Assembly: GCA_900547395.1 (NCBI GenBank)
Contig: URGP01000020.1
Coordinates: 1 to 44,974, forward strand
DNA: 44,974 bases
Direction of reading: 5' to 3'
Origin: an uncultured Opitutales bacterium
GTDB taxonomy: Bacteria > Verrucomicrobiota > Verrucomicrobiia > Opitutales > Intestinicryptomonadaceae
Every line of letters begins with the position of its first letter. Positions within the stretch are counted from its first letter, which is position 1. The position numbers and the translations under genes are program-made. The notes below the pieces were generated by a model. That model made no database searches, was not told the origin of the DNA, and saw only the letters and a list, made by a program, of their open reading frames with translations. Shown in pieces: positions 18,025-25,644 of the stretch.

Positions 18025-18867
18025 CTACAAAACAATATTGTCGATAAGCCTCGTCTGGTCGAGCCAAACGGCTATCGCCGCCCTGCATTTGCCGGGCACA
18101 AGCTCCTTGACGGGAAGCGATGTTTCTGCATCGACGATTTCCACATAAATAACGCGTATTCTGGACGACTTTGCAAGGCTGTTGACTATCGCAGCCTTTA
18201 CCCTGTCGATGTTTCGGCAACCCTCCTCCACCATGGCTTTTCCGACTTTAAGCGATTCCGAAAGCCTGCAAGCGGTTTCAAGCTGCATGCCGTGCAGATA
18301 CTTGTTTCGAGAGCTTAGCGCAAGCCCGTTTTCCTGCCGCACCAAAGGCGCGCGGATGATTTCAACGTCCATGAACAAGTCGCGCACCATTCTTTTTATT
18401 ACCGAAACCTGCTGGGCGTCCTTTTCGCCGAAAACTGCGACGTCGGGCTTTACGATGTTAAACAAAATTGCGACTACCGTCGTGACCCCCCTGAAATGGG
18501 TCGGGCGCGACTTGCCGCACAAATTCGCGCTTATTTCCTCTTCAACGACGCAAGTGGAAGCGTCTTTTTTATAAATGGACGACGCAAGAGGAGCAAACAC
18601 CACGTCAACGCCCCTGCCCTCGCAAGCCTTCGCGTCTTCTTCAAGCTGGCGCGGATATGCTGAAAAATCCTCGTTAGGACCGAACTGTGTCGGATTTACG
18701 AAAATAGAAACCACTGTGATGTCGGAATTTTTCTTCGCGATGTCAATAAGGCTCAAATGCCCTTCGTGAAGCGCGCCCATTGTGGGAACAAGCGCGATTT
18801 TTTTGTTTTCCCTGCGCATTTGCGCGGAAAATGCCGACATTTCTTGCGGAGTTTGTATTATTTTCAT
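18025..18867 (-). CDS. panC: Pantothenate synthetase
   Basis: 280 residues. It condenses pantoate and beta-alanine with ATP to pantothenate, the coenzyme A precursor. Visible: the ATP-binding VPTMGALHEGHLSLI (27-41, HIGH-like), SIFVNPTQFGPNEDF, the substrate loop GEKDAQQVSVIKRM, and the KMS-like region LALSSRNKYL. Length is normal. The start is supported by a Shine-Dalgarno sequence (AAGGGGAA) and a candidate promoter at 18889-18919. It heads the panC-nadB-unknown-apt operon. panB and panD are not present in the window. Confidence 0.96.
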   Translation of the reverse strand: MKIIQTPQEMSAFSAQMRRENKKIALVPTMGALHEGHLSLIDIAKKNSDITVVSIFVNPTQFGPNEDFSAYPRQLEEDAKACEGRGVDVVFAPLASSIYKKDASTCVVEEEISANLCGKSRPTHFRGVTTVVAILFNIVKPDVAVFGEKDAQQVSVIKRMVRDLFMDVEIIRAPLVRQENGLALSSRNKYLHGMQLETACRLSESLKVGKAMVEEGCRNIDRVKAAIVNSLAKSSRIRVIYVEIVDAETSLPVKELVPGKCRAAIAVWLDQTRLIDNIVL

Positions 18868-18888
18868 GGCTATTCCCCTTGTTTTATG

Positions 18889-18919
18889 AATATACTGGCA
18901 CTTTATTTTCTAAAATCAA
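18889..18919 (-). promoter_or_regulatory. Candidate promoter of the panC operon
   Basis: Minus strand TTGATT (18914-18919), 19-base spacer and TATATT (18889-18894), about 20 bases upstream of the panC start. The spacer is longer than the ideal 17. Confidence 0.4.
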
Positions 18920-18962
18920 CAATTTAACAAAAATAATATCGCCTGTTCCGCCTAATTGGAGC

Positions 18963-18992
18963 TTGCAAAACCTGCATAAAATTTGCGATACT
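18963..18992 (+). promoter_or_regulatory. Promoter of the purU-Nudix-pyrE operon
   Basis: TTGCAA (18963-18968), 18-base spacer, GATACT (18987-18992), with the purU ATG 59 bases further on. It overlaps the earlier in-frame start at 18983, which argues for the ATG at 19052 as the real start. Confidence 0.5.
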
Positions 18993-19051
18993 GTGAAAAT
19001 TGCTTACAAGCAGAATTTTTTCGGCAACATTTGTTAAAAGGGAAATCGAAA

Positions 19052-19918
19052 ATGGCAGAAACTTCCGCAAAGAAAGAGCGCATAATAGCCCTGATGCACG
19101 GGGCTGATAAACCGGGAATCGTGGCGAGAATATCAGGCTGGATTTACGCGCGTGGAGGCAATATCCACCACGCAGACCAGCACCACGACAATGAAAACGG
19201 CATATTCTTTCAGCGCGTCGAGTGGGAGCCCGCGGGCAATGTCGAAGACGAAATCGAGCTTTTCAAGCATATTGCCGAAGGCGAACTCGGAATGGAAACT
19301 GTCATTTCGACCTCCTCCAAAAAGCCGAAAGTCGCCATCATGGTTTCGCAATTCGAGCACTGCTTCTTCGACATAATAATGCGATGCAGAATGGGAGAGT
19401 TAAACTGCGAAATCACCTGCGTAATTTCAAACCATGAAAAGCTTCGCCAAATGAGCGAAATGCTGGGGCTTAAATTCTACTGCGTGCCCGTCACGAAAGA
19501 GAACAAGCAAGAGGCGGAAGCCGAACAAATGCGCATATTGAAAGAAAACGGCGCAGACTTGATTGTAATGGCGCGGTACATGCAGATTTTGTCCCCGAAT
19601 TTTTTGAAAAACTGCGGCGCGCCCGTAATCAACATACACCACAGCTTCCTGCCCGCATTCGCAGGCGCAAAGCCCTACCACCAGGCATACCACAGGGGTG
19701 TTAAAATCATAGGAGCAACCGCACACTATGCGACTGCCGACTTGGACGAGGGCCCGATTATAGCGCAAGATGTTACCACAATCTCGCACCGAAACACGGT
19801 CGAAGACTTAATACGAAAAGGCAGGGAGCTTGAACGCACTGTTTTGGCAAATGCTGTCCGTTGGCACTTGCAAAACCGCATACTTGCCTACAAAAATAAA
19901 ACCGTGGTGTTCGATTAG
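19052..19918 (+). CDS. purU: Formyltetrahydrofolate deformylase
   Basis: 288 residues from the ATG at 19052, which has a Shine-Dalgarno sequence (AAAAGGGA) and starts just before the ACT domain; an upstream ATG at 18983 would lie in the promoter. PurU hydrolyses 10-formyl-THF to THF and formate, feeding formate-dependent purine synthesis and balancing one-carbon units. The ACT domain spans about 10-90 (GADKPGIVARIS), and the formyltransferase domain follows with catalytic Asn/His in INIHHSFLPAF and Asp in DLDEGPIIAQD. It leads a three-gene plus-strand operon with a Nudix hydrolase and pyrE, a nucleotide-metabolism grouping. Confidence 0.95.
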   Translation: MAETSAKKERIIALMHGADKPGIVARISGWIYARGGNIHHADQHHDNENGIFFQRVEWEPAGNVEDEIELFKHIAEGELGMETVISTSSKKPKVAIMVSQFEHCFFDIIMRCRMGELNCEITCVISNHEKLRQMSEMLGLKFYCVPVTKENKQEAEAEQMRILKENGADLIVMARYMQILSPNFLKNCGAPVINIHHSFLPAFAGAKPYHQAYHRGVKIIGATAHYATADLDEGPIIAQDVTTISHRNTVEDLIRKGRELERTVLANAVRWHLQNRILAYKNKTVVFD

Positions 19919-19929
19919 AATTTTTCGAG

Positions 19930-20415
19930 ATGGATTTTAAAATATCAGTCCTTGTTTTCGTAAAAAATCCGTCGGGAAAACTGCTCCTTATCAAGCGAAA
20001 AAAAGAGCCGAACAAAGACTCCTGGTCTCCCATCGGCGGCAAGCTTGAAATGCAAGACGGCGAATCGCCATTCCAATGCGCAATTCGCGAAACTCATGAA
20101 GAAATCGGGCTTCATCTGACTGAAAGCGACCTGCACCTCTTCTCAATGATTAGCGAAAAAGCCTACGAAGGCTCGACAAACTGGCTGATGTTTTTGTTCG
20201 ACTGCAAAAAGCCCATGCCAAGCTTGCCTCCCGAAATAGACGAAGGGCGTTTTAAATTCTTTTCGAGAGAGGAGATAAATTCCATAAAAATCCCCGAAAC
20301 CGACCGCAAATTCATTTGGAAACTGTGGGACGAAGCCCGCGGCGGATTTTCGGCAATCCGCGCAGACTGCTCCCCCCAAAAGGAACTGCGCGCAATAATT
20401 GAAGAGCAAATTTAA
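19930..20415 (+). CDS. Nudix hydrolase
   Basis: 161 residues. The Nudix fold cleaves nucleoside diphosphates linked to another group, here plausibly a (deoxy)nucleotide as in MutT-type sanitising enzymes. The catalytic box is visible as ESPFQCAIRETHEEIGL, which supplies the E-x7-RE-x2-EE-x-GU part. The preceding loop GGKLEMQDG is two residues longer than the usual GGKxExG, so the canonical G-x5-E spacing is altered. The neighbours purU and pyrE suggest a nucleotide role but the substrate cannot be read from the sequence. It lies 11 bases after purU and 12 before pyrE. Confidence 0.88.
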   Translation: MDFKISVLVFVKNPSGKLLLIKRKKEPNKDSWSPIGGKLEMQDGESPFQCAIRETHEEIGLHLTESDLHLFSMISEKAYEGSTNWLMFLFDCKKPMPSLPPEIDEGRFKFFSREEINSIKIPETDRKFIWKLWDEARGGFSAIRADCSPQKELRAIIEEQI

Positions 20416-20427
20416 TAATAGGCAAAT

Positions 20428-20997
20428 ATGAAAAAAGAAGACGAAAAAATACTTAACATATTCCGCGAAACAAAAGCCCTCATGGAAGGGCATTTCATTC
20501 TCCGAAGCGGCCTGCACTCGGGGCATTTCTTCCAATGCGCAAGGGTCTGCGAACACTTGGACAGGGTTGAAGAGCTTGTGGAAATGCTCGTAAAAAAGCT
20601 CAACCCCGACGACTACGACGCCGTTTTGGCTCCCGCCATGGGCGGTTTGGTATTGGGGCAGGAAGTTGCAAGGCAGCTGAAAAAACGCTTCATTTTTGCC
20701 GAAAAAGTTGACGGGAACCTCGCGCTCCGCCGCAACTTTAAAATCTCAAAAGGCGAAAGGTTTTTGGTCGTGGAAGACGTAATCACAAGGGGCGGCAGGG
20801 TTGACGAATGCCTGCAAATAATCAAGGAAAACGGCGGAACTCCCGTCGCCGTCGCGGTTTTGGTTGACAGAAGCGCGGGAAAGGCGAAGTTTGAAGTCCC
20901 GTGCGCAAGCCTCTTGGAGTTTTCATTCCCGACTTACGAAGCCGACAAGCTTCCGAAAGAGCTTGCCGCAATTCCCGCGGAACACCCAGGGTCGTAA
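20428..20997 (+). CDS. pyrE: Orotate phosphoribosyltransferase
   Basis: 189 residues. It joins orotate and PRPP to give OMP in pyrimidine synthesis. Visible: RSGLHSGHFFQCARV, matching the orotate-binding N-terminal segment, PAMGGLVLGQEVARQL, and the PRPP loop LVVEDVITRGGRVDE. The RGGR in that loop differs slightly from the TTGGS usual in E. coli-type PyrE, which fits the shorter PyrE subfamily of many bacteria. It is the last gene of the purU operon and is followed 21 bases later by a strong terminator. Confidence 0.9.
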   Translation: MKKEDEKILNIFRETKALMEGHFILRSGLHSGHFFQCARVCEHLDRVEELVEMLVKKLNPDDYDAVLAPAMGGLVLGQEVARQLKKRFIFAEKVDGNLALRRNFKISKGERFLVVEDVITRGGRVDECLQIIKENGGTPVAVAVLVDRSAGKAKFEVPCASLLEFSFPTYEADKLPKELAAIPAEHPGS

Positions 20998-21018
20998 AAG
21001 CTTTCTTTGTTTTCCCAA

Positions 21019-21047
21019 GGCGCGCAGAATTTATGCGCGCCTTTTTT
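21019..21047 (+). terminator. Intrinsic terminator after pyrE
   Basis: A 7-bp all-GC stem GGCGCGC (21019-21025) with GCGCGCC (21035-21041), a 9-base loop and six T. Confidence 0.9.
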
Positions 21048-21250
21048 ATGCAAAAGCCCAACGCTACGAATTTTTAAGCTTTTGAAAGCGGAAATTTTCA
21101 AAGAAAAGCGATTTGAAAATTTCAACGCTCCCCGTTTTGCGAGACTGTGCACCGTTGAAAGCAAATTGAATTTTTTTATTTTTGGCGGAACAAGTTTTAA
21201 ATATCTTTGTCTGTTCCCTTGTAAGACAATAACCCCGAAATTTTATACCA

Positions 21251-21427
21251 ATGAAAAGAAACAGATTAAAGTCGCCGCTCGGTACAATATACACTTATTC
21301 TTTTGAAAGCAAAAAGACCGAAACGTCTGCAATCCAAAGAAATTCCTATCTTGGACTTCGCGGGCTTCCCGACAGAAAAATTGCAAAAGCCGCATCTTTT
21401 AAATTTGCAAAAGCCTGTTTAAATTGA
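21251..21427 (+). CDS. Possible small basic protein (58 residues)
   Basis: An ATG at 21251 opens 58 codons ending at the TGA at 21427, in a 494-base stretch otherwise without a gene. The predicted product is rich in Lys, Arg and Ser, begins MKRNRLKSPLGTIYTYSF and ends in a helix-like AKAASFKFAKAC. Codon choice (GCA, AAA, GCC, CGC GGG CTT) looks like that of neighbouring genes. There is no Shine-Dalgarno sequence; the AT-rich bases just before the ATG contain TATACC and an upstream TTGTAA 19 bases away. A bidirectional terminator follows at 21441. I do not recognise the protein; a non-coding explanation remains possible. The preceding 21048-21250 holds no gene I can support. Confidence 0.4.
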   Translation: MKRNRLKSPLGTIYTYSFESKKTETSAIQRNSYLGLRGLPDRKIAKAASFKFAKACLN

Positions 21428-21440
21428 TTTTCAAAAAACA

Positions 21441-21473
21441 AAAAAAGGGAAAGCCCAAAGCTTTCCCTTTTTT
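21441..21473. terminator. Bidirectional terminator between the small ORF and pfp
   Basis: A perfect hairpin AAAAAAGGGAAAGC (21441-21454) with its complement (21460-21473), loop CCAAA, gives a T run on both strands. It ends pfp on the minus strand and anything transcribed from 21251 on the plus strand. Confidence 0.85.
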
Positions 21474-21491
21474 AATACCCGAACAAAAGAC

Positions 21492-22691
21492 TTACTTCTG
21501 CCCGATTTCAGCAAGCATATTTTGGAACCATTCAAAAGAAGTGTTGAACGGCTTGCCGCCCTTGATGCGCGCAAATTCGATTGCGCGCAAAACACAGCCT
21601 TGGTCTTCGTCATGTCCGATAACCCCGCCTTCGCGGCGCATGGCGCATTCGACAGCCAAGTCGGCACAACTCTTTATGAGGTTTAAGTCAGCCGCGTTTG
21701 AAGCCGCCGCGCGGGCAAAATATCCGCTCTTCTGAACCAAAACTTTTTCAGCTCCAAGCATTTCCGCAAACTGGCTTCCGAACCACTTGCCGGGATTTAC
21801 TGCATCGAGCTTGACGTGCCCAAACGCGTCGCGCGGAACGCTTTCGCCGCGTGCTTCCATTTCGGCAACAATCGTCTTTACGCCGGCGCCTTCGGATATG
21901 AAAATGTTTACACAGTCTTCCTCGTCCATAATCTTCTTCAAGCGGGCGGCTTCCTTTTTGATGTCGATTTCCATTTCGGGAATGAAAATTGCATGGACGT
22001 CGCGGCGTTTTTGAGATACGCCAAGAGATGGCAGCCATTCCGCGTTTTTAAGCATCTTGCGGTATTCGTGCGCGGTTTTCGCTGTAAGCCAACCGCAGTT
22101 TCTGCCCATGACTTCGTGGATGATGAGCATTCTCGGGTTTGCGGTGGATTCGCTTACAACGTTCCAAAAATACTTCGCGCCCTCTTCTGCGGCAGTCCAT
22201 GCGCCAAGGCTCTGCGTAATGGGATAGACGTCGTTATCGATCGTCTTGGGAAGACCGATGACAGTTAGCTCGTAGTTGTTTTCCTTTAAGAATTTTGCAA
22301 GGTCCGCGGCGGCGGTATTGGTATCGTCTCCGCCGATAGTGTGCAAAACGTCAACGCCGTCTTTTACGAGCTGGTCTGCGGCGACCTTTTGCGGGTCTTG
22401 ACCTTCTTTTACCAAACCGCGCTTTACGCAGTCTTTCACGTTAGTGAGCTTAACGCGGGAATTGCCGATTGGAGAGCCGCCGTACTTCAAAAGGACGTGC
22501 GCATTTAAACGCATGTTTGCGTCAACTTTAACGCTTTGCCCCAAAAGAAGCCCCTTGTATCCGCCGAGATAGCAGATGATTTCAATAGACGGATCGATTT
22601 CCGAATAGCGTTGAATTAAGTCGCCTATCGCGCTTGAAAGGCAGGGGGCGAGCCCGCCGGCTGTCAGAATGCCAACTTTTTTAGGTTTCAT
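21492..22691 (-). CDS. pfp: PPi-dependent 6-phosphofructokinase
   Basis: 399 residues. It phosphorylates fructose 6-phosphate reversibly with pyrophosphate. The choice of PPi over ATP is indicated by Asp in the motif HTIGGDDTNTA (Gly-Gly-Asp-Asp, residues 120-123) in place of the Gly of ATP enzymes, together with the family Lys in GLPKTIDND (Lys149). The N-terminal GILTAGGLAPCLSSAI and HEVMGRNCGWLTA are also typical. The length is that of the compact PFP group. The product acts in cytoplasmic glycolysis and its reverse. A candidate promoter lies at 22717-22744 and a bidirectional terminator follows. Confidence 0.92.
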   Translation of the reverse strand: MKPKKVGILTAGGLAPCLSSAIGDLIQRYSEIDPSIEIICYLGGYKGLLLGQSVKVDANMRLNAHVLLKYGGSPIGNSRVKLTNVKDCVKRGLVKEGQDPQKVAADQLVKDGVDVLHTIGGDDTNTAAADLAKFLKENNYELTVIGLPKTIDNDVYPITQSLGAWTAAEEGAKYFWNVVSESTANPRMLIIHEVMGRNCGWLTAKTAHEYRKMLKNAEWLPSLGVSQKRRDVHAIFIPEMEIDIKKEAARLKKIMDEEDCVNIFISEGAGVKTIVAEMEARGESVPRDAFGHVKLDAVNPGKWFGSQFAEMLGAEKVLVQKSGYFARAAASNAADLNLIKSCADLAVECAMRREGGVIGHDEDQGCVLRAIEFARIKGGKPFNTSFEWFQNMLAEIGQK

Positions 22692-22716
22692 GATTTAAAT
22701 AAAAAATTAAGAAAAA

Positions 22717-22744
22717 ATTATGCCCAAGTTTTTGCTTCGCGCAA
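22717..22744 (-). promoter_or_regulatory. Candidate promoter of pfp
   Basis: Minus strand TTGCGC (22739-22744), 16-base spacer, CATAAT (22717-22722), 25 bases before the pfp ATG. Confidence 0.4.
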
Positions 22745-22832
22745 GTTTTTTTCAATATAAAACAAAATTACCCGAAAAAACCGTTTAGTTTTTTAAAACA
22801 TTGCGCTCAAAGAAAATTTTTTCACTTTTTTG

Positions 22833-22849
22833 TTGATTTTAAAAATCAA
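22833..22849. promoter_or_regulatory. 17-bp perfect palindrome upstream of the small lipoprotein
   Basis: TTGATTTT, one central A, and AAAATCAA form a perfect inverted repeat ending 18 bases before the ATG at 22868. The left arm could also serve as a -35 box, so it may be an operator, but AT-rich DNA makes chance plausible. Confidence 0.3.
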
Positions 22850-22867
22850 GCCATTAGGCTTTATCTT

Positions 22868-23122
22868 ATGAAAATTCTTAAATTTGCATCTTTAATCGCA
22901 TTTGCAGTTGCGTCTTTTTCTTTGACAGGCTGCACTTCGAACACAACAACGGCACACCAAAAGTCAACAGCATGGGGAATTTACACTTTTGAACCCGCAT
23001 GCTTCGCGGCAACCGATACCATGGGCATAAGGCTTACGACTGACGAAGTTGCAGGCATGGAAATTCCGTCGGGCGACCGTTTGCAACTCTTCTGGGGCAT
23101 TCTCTCCATCGAAGACTATTGA
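22868..23122 (+). CDS. Small predicted lipoprotein, unknown function
   Basis: 84 residues. The first 22 form a lipoprotein signal peptide with lipobox LTGC (Cys22), so the roughly 62-residue mature protein should be lipid-anchored. The mature part contains a compact stretch (WGIYTFEPACFAATDT) and an LFWGILSIEDY C-terminus and matches no family I recognise. A strong terminator (23145-23176) follows, so the gene looks monocistronic. The real start at 22868 is supported by the signal peptide; a Shine-Dalgarno-like AGG lies 15 bases upstream. It sits beside the GH97 gene but is not in its operon because of the terminator. Confidence 0.7.
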   Translation: MKILKFASLIAFAVASFSLTGCTSNTTTAHQKSTAWGIYTFEPACFAATDTMGIRLTTDEVAGMEIPSGDRLQLFWGILSIEDY

Positions 23123-23144
23123 TTTTTACGCAATACCTCTTTTT

Positions 23145-23176
23145 AAACGGATGCTTTTTAAGGCGTCCGTTTTTTT
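23145..23176 (+). terminator. Intrinsic terminator after the small lipoprotein
   Basis: A 10-bp stem AAACGGATGC (23145-23154) with GCGTCCGTTT (23163-23172; one G-T pair), loop of 8, then a run of T. Confidence 0.9.
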
Positions 23177-23264
23177 GTGCCGTTTAAAACGACTATTTGT
23201 TTGCACCGCTTGACATATTGCCTTGTAAAACCAAATTCGGTCTATAAAATGTAAAATAAAACTT

Positions 23265-25247
23265 TTGGAAAAGCTTATGTTAAGAATAATATCCGCAACA
23301 ATTTTTACGCTTCTTTTAACTTTGGCACAAGCAAACGCAAAAGTAATTGAAGTAAAATCACCAAACGGCACTCTTTGCGCAAAGATGGAAGACGGCGAAA
23401 ATCTGAAATATTCGCTCTTCTTAGACGGAACTCCCCTGCTTGAAAATTGCGCAATTTCAATGCACACCGACAAGGGCGACTGGGGCGTAAATTCCAAAAT
23501 AAAATCGTCAAAACAAACCCTCATAGACAAAACCGAAAGTTCCCCTTTTTTCATAAAAAGCAAAATTCGCGATTTCTGCACTGAGGCAGTTCTTGATTTC
23601 GGTCAATTTTCCTTAATTGTCCGCCTTTACGACAACGCATTCGCGTTCAGGTTTGTCGGCAAAAAGGGGAAATCCCAAATGTTGGTGAAGTCCGAAACAT
23701 TCGAGCTGAAATTCCAAAGCGACGCAATCGCATGGATTCATGGCTGCGATGGCGTGCCAACCTCTTTTGAAGAAGAAATCATGACTTGGAAAGTGAAAGA
23801 TCTCGAAAGTAAATTTGCCGCGGGACTGCCTTTCGTGGTTTCGCAAAACGGCGTAAAAATCGCCGTGCTTGAAAGCGACGTATTCTCCTATCCTTCTCTC
23901 CGCATAAAATTCGACAAAGAAAAAAAACATCCCGTTGGCTGGAATGCCAAATATCCTAAAACTTTTAAAACCGCAACATTCGGGCGTACAGTTGTCGCCG
24001 ACGAAGAAGAAGATTTCATCGCAAAGACAAATGGAAACGCAAAATTTCCGTGGCGCATTATCCAAGTGGCAAAAGAAGACAAAGAGCTTCTTGAAAGCGA
24101 CTTGGTCTATAAGCTCGCAACCCCATCGAAAATAAAGGACACTTCGTGGATTCCATCGGGGATTTGCACTTGGGACTGGATGTGCCGCGACAACTTGCGC
24201 GGCGTCGATTTCGACCCACAACTAAACCAAAAATCCGCCCACTACTTCATAGACTTCGCCTCTAAATTCGCTCTCACATTCGCGCTTATTGACGACGGCT
24301 GGGTAAATGGAGACGCCATTAACGACGATACCCTCTTTTTAAAAGGCGACTACCGCATCAACATCAAAGAGGCGGCGGCATACGCAAAATCAAAAAACGT
24401 GAAATTTTTGCTTTGGGCTCTCGCAAAAAATATCGCTTACGACCCCGAAAATTCCTTCAAAATGATTGCAGAAAACGGCGTTGCAGGGCTTAAAATCGAC
24501 TTTATCGAACGCGACGACCAGCTCGCAAATGAAATGCACGAAAAATTCGCGCGCATTGCGGCAAAATACAAGCTTGCGATATTTTTCCACGGGTGCTTGC
24601 GCCCCACGGGAATGAACAGAACATATCCCAACATTTTAAGCTACGAAAGCGTCCGCGGCAATGAATTTCCCCAAGCAATGACCCCGGAACAAAACGTAAA
24701 AATCGCGCAAACCAGAACTCTCGTCGGTCCTCTCGACTATACGCCGGGAGTAATGACAAGCACCCAGGACTACCCCAATCGCTTGCGCGACATTCTAATT
24801 ACGAGAGGGACTCGGGCAAGCCAAATTGCCCTTTTTATAATGTACTTTTCGCCAATACAAATGGTTTGTGATTCCCCCACGACATACGAAAGCGAACCTA
24901 AGACCACTAAATTTTTGGCGGGCATTCCAACCGTTTGGGACGAAACCAAAGCCATAAACTGCAAAATGGACGAGTACGCCACGATTGCGCGTCGAAAAGG
25001 CGATGTTTGGTACTTGGCGGGGCTAACGGTCAAGGGCAACCACAATCATAAAGAAAACTTGTCGGAATTTTTAAATCCCAATGAAAAATATATCGCAGAA
25101 ATATACCGAGACACAACAAATTCGCATAAAATCGGAATGGACTTTAAGCATGAAACAATCGAAGTAAACGGCGGCGACACAATAACTTTTCCCGTAGCAA
25201 ACAACGGTGGATTTGTAATAAAATTTACAAAAAAACCACGCCCTTGA
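23265..25247 (+). CDS. Glycoside hydrolase family 97, retaining type
   Basis: 660 residues with a signal peptide (cleavage near ANA, residue 25), so it acts in the periplasm or outside. The N-terminal beta-sandwich covers about 28-280 and the (beta/alpha)8 barrel about 290-560, followed by a C-terminal sandwich. GH97 holds inverting alpha-glucosidases and retaining alpha-galactosidases. The nucleophile position reads GLKIDFIERDDQ (Asp412), as in the retaining group, and YESVRG (Glu461) fits the acid/base residue, so alpha-galactosidase is the better guess. An alternative start is the Met at residue 5. A weak TTGACA lies at 23211. No sugar transporter or regulator is adjacent; it stands alone. 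Confidence 0.9.
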   Translation: MEKLMLRIISATIFTLLLTLAQANAKVIEVKSPNGTLCAKMEDGENLKYSLFLDGTPLLENCAISMHTDKGDWGVNSKIKSSKQTLIDKTESSPFFIKSKIRDFCTEAVLDFGQFSLIVRLYDNAFAFRFVGKKGKSQMLVKSETFELKFQSDAIAWIHGCDGVPTSFEEEIMTWKVKDLESKFAAGLPFVVSQNGVKIAVLESDVFSYPSLRIKFDKEKKHPVGWNAKYPKTFKTATFGRTVVADEEEDFIAKTNGNAKFPWRIIQVAKEDKELLESDLVYKLATPSKIKDTSWIPSGICTWDWMCRDNLRGVDFDPQLNQKSAHYFIDFASKFALTFALIDDGWVNGDAINDDTLFLKGDYRINIKEAAAYAKSKNVKFLLWALAKNIAYDPENSFKMIAENGVAGLKIDFIERDDQLANEMHEKFARIAAKYKLAIFFHGCLRPTGMNRTYPNILSYESVRGNEFPQAMTPEQNVKIAQTRTLVGPLDYTPGVMTSTQDYPNRLRDILITRGTRASQIALFIMYFSPIQMVCDSPTTYESEPKTTKFLAGIPTVWDETKAINCKMDEYATIARRKGDVWYLAGLTVKGNHNHKENLSEFLNPNEKYIAEIYRDTTNSHKIGMDFKHETIEVNGGDTITFPVANNGGFVIKFTKKPRP

Positions 25248-25293
25248 TTGCCGCCGCATCTGCTTGGATTTTTCAAGCCGCGCTTTATTTCCC

Positions 25294-25317
25294 AAAATTT
25301 GCCTAAGCAAAATTTTT
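25294..25317 (+). terminator. Weak terminator candidate after the GH97 gene
   Basis: An imperfect AT-rich stem (AAAATTTGC 25294-25302 with GCAAAATTTT 25307-25316, one mismatch, 4-base loop). The signal is modest; it lies 46 bases beyond the GH97 stop. Confidence 0.35.
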
Positions 25318-25375
25318 GCAAAAAAAATCGACATATCGCAAAAAACTCAATTTCCAAGCCAACCCCAAAAACAAA

Positions 25376-25412
25376 AAAGCCTGCAAACCCTTTAAGCGGA
25401 TTTGCAGGCTTT
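25376..25412 (-). terminator. Intrinsic terminator of the Gly-Met tRNA unit
   Basis: A perfect 12-bp stem AAAGCCTGCAAA (25376-25387) with TTTGCAGGCTTT (25401-25412), and a T run on the minus strand. It lies just downstream of the tRNA-Met gene. Confidence 0.85.
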
Positions 25413-25417
25413 TAAAG

Positions 25418-25495
<78 letters not shown>

Positions 25496-25502
25496 GGGAA
25501 AT

Positions 25503-25579
25503 TGGAGCGGGCGAACGGTCTCGAACCGTCAACCTCGACCTTGGCAAGGTCGCGCTCTAGCCAATTGAGCTACGCCCGC
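25503..25579 (-). tRNA. tRNA-Gly (GCC)
   Basis: Acceptor GCGGGCG pairs with CGCCCGC, the D-arm GCTC/GAGC and T-arm GACGG/CCGTT fold normally, and the anticodon loop is TTGCCAA with anticodon GCC. CCA is encoded (25503-25505) and U is the discriminator base. It lies 10 bases upstream of tRNA-Met in the same transcript. Confidence 0.93.
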
Positions 25580-25614
25580 GTTGCGGATTGGTTTCTCCAA
25601 TCAATTAAAGCTCT

Positions 25615-25644
25615 CTACAATGCCGATTTATTTCGATATGTCAA
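25615..25644 (-). promoter_or_regulatory. Promoter of the tRNA-Gly/tRNA-Met unit
   Basis: Minus strand consensus TTGACA (25639-25644), 18-base spacer, TTGTAG (25615-25620), 35 bases before tRNA-Gly. It overlaps the last codons of the PstS-like gene. Confidence 0.5.

Noticed and set aside
17264..18148. Plus-strand open frame of 294 codons
   Set aside because: It lies antisense to nadB and the end of panC, both of which have clear motifs; its translation is Arg/His/Cys-rich with no domain.
18983..19051. Earlier ATG for purU
   Set aside because: It overlaps the predicted -10 box, lacks a Shine-Dalgarno sequence and adds residues not found in PurU.
18868..19051. Possible riboswitch in the purU leader
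   Set aside because: No purine, THF or other conserved aptamer pattern could be recognised; only an ordinary promoter is seen.
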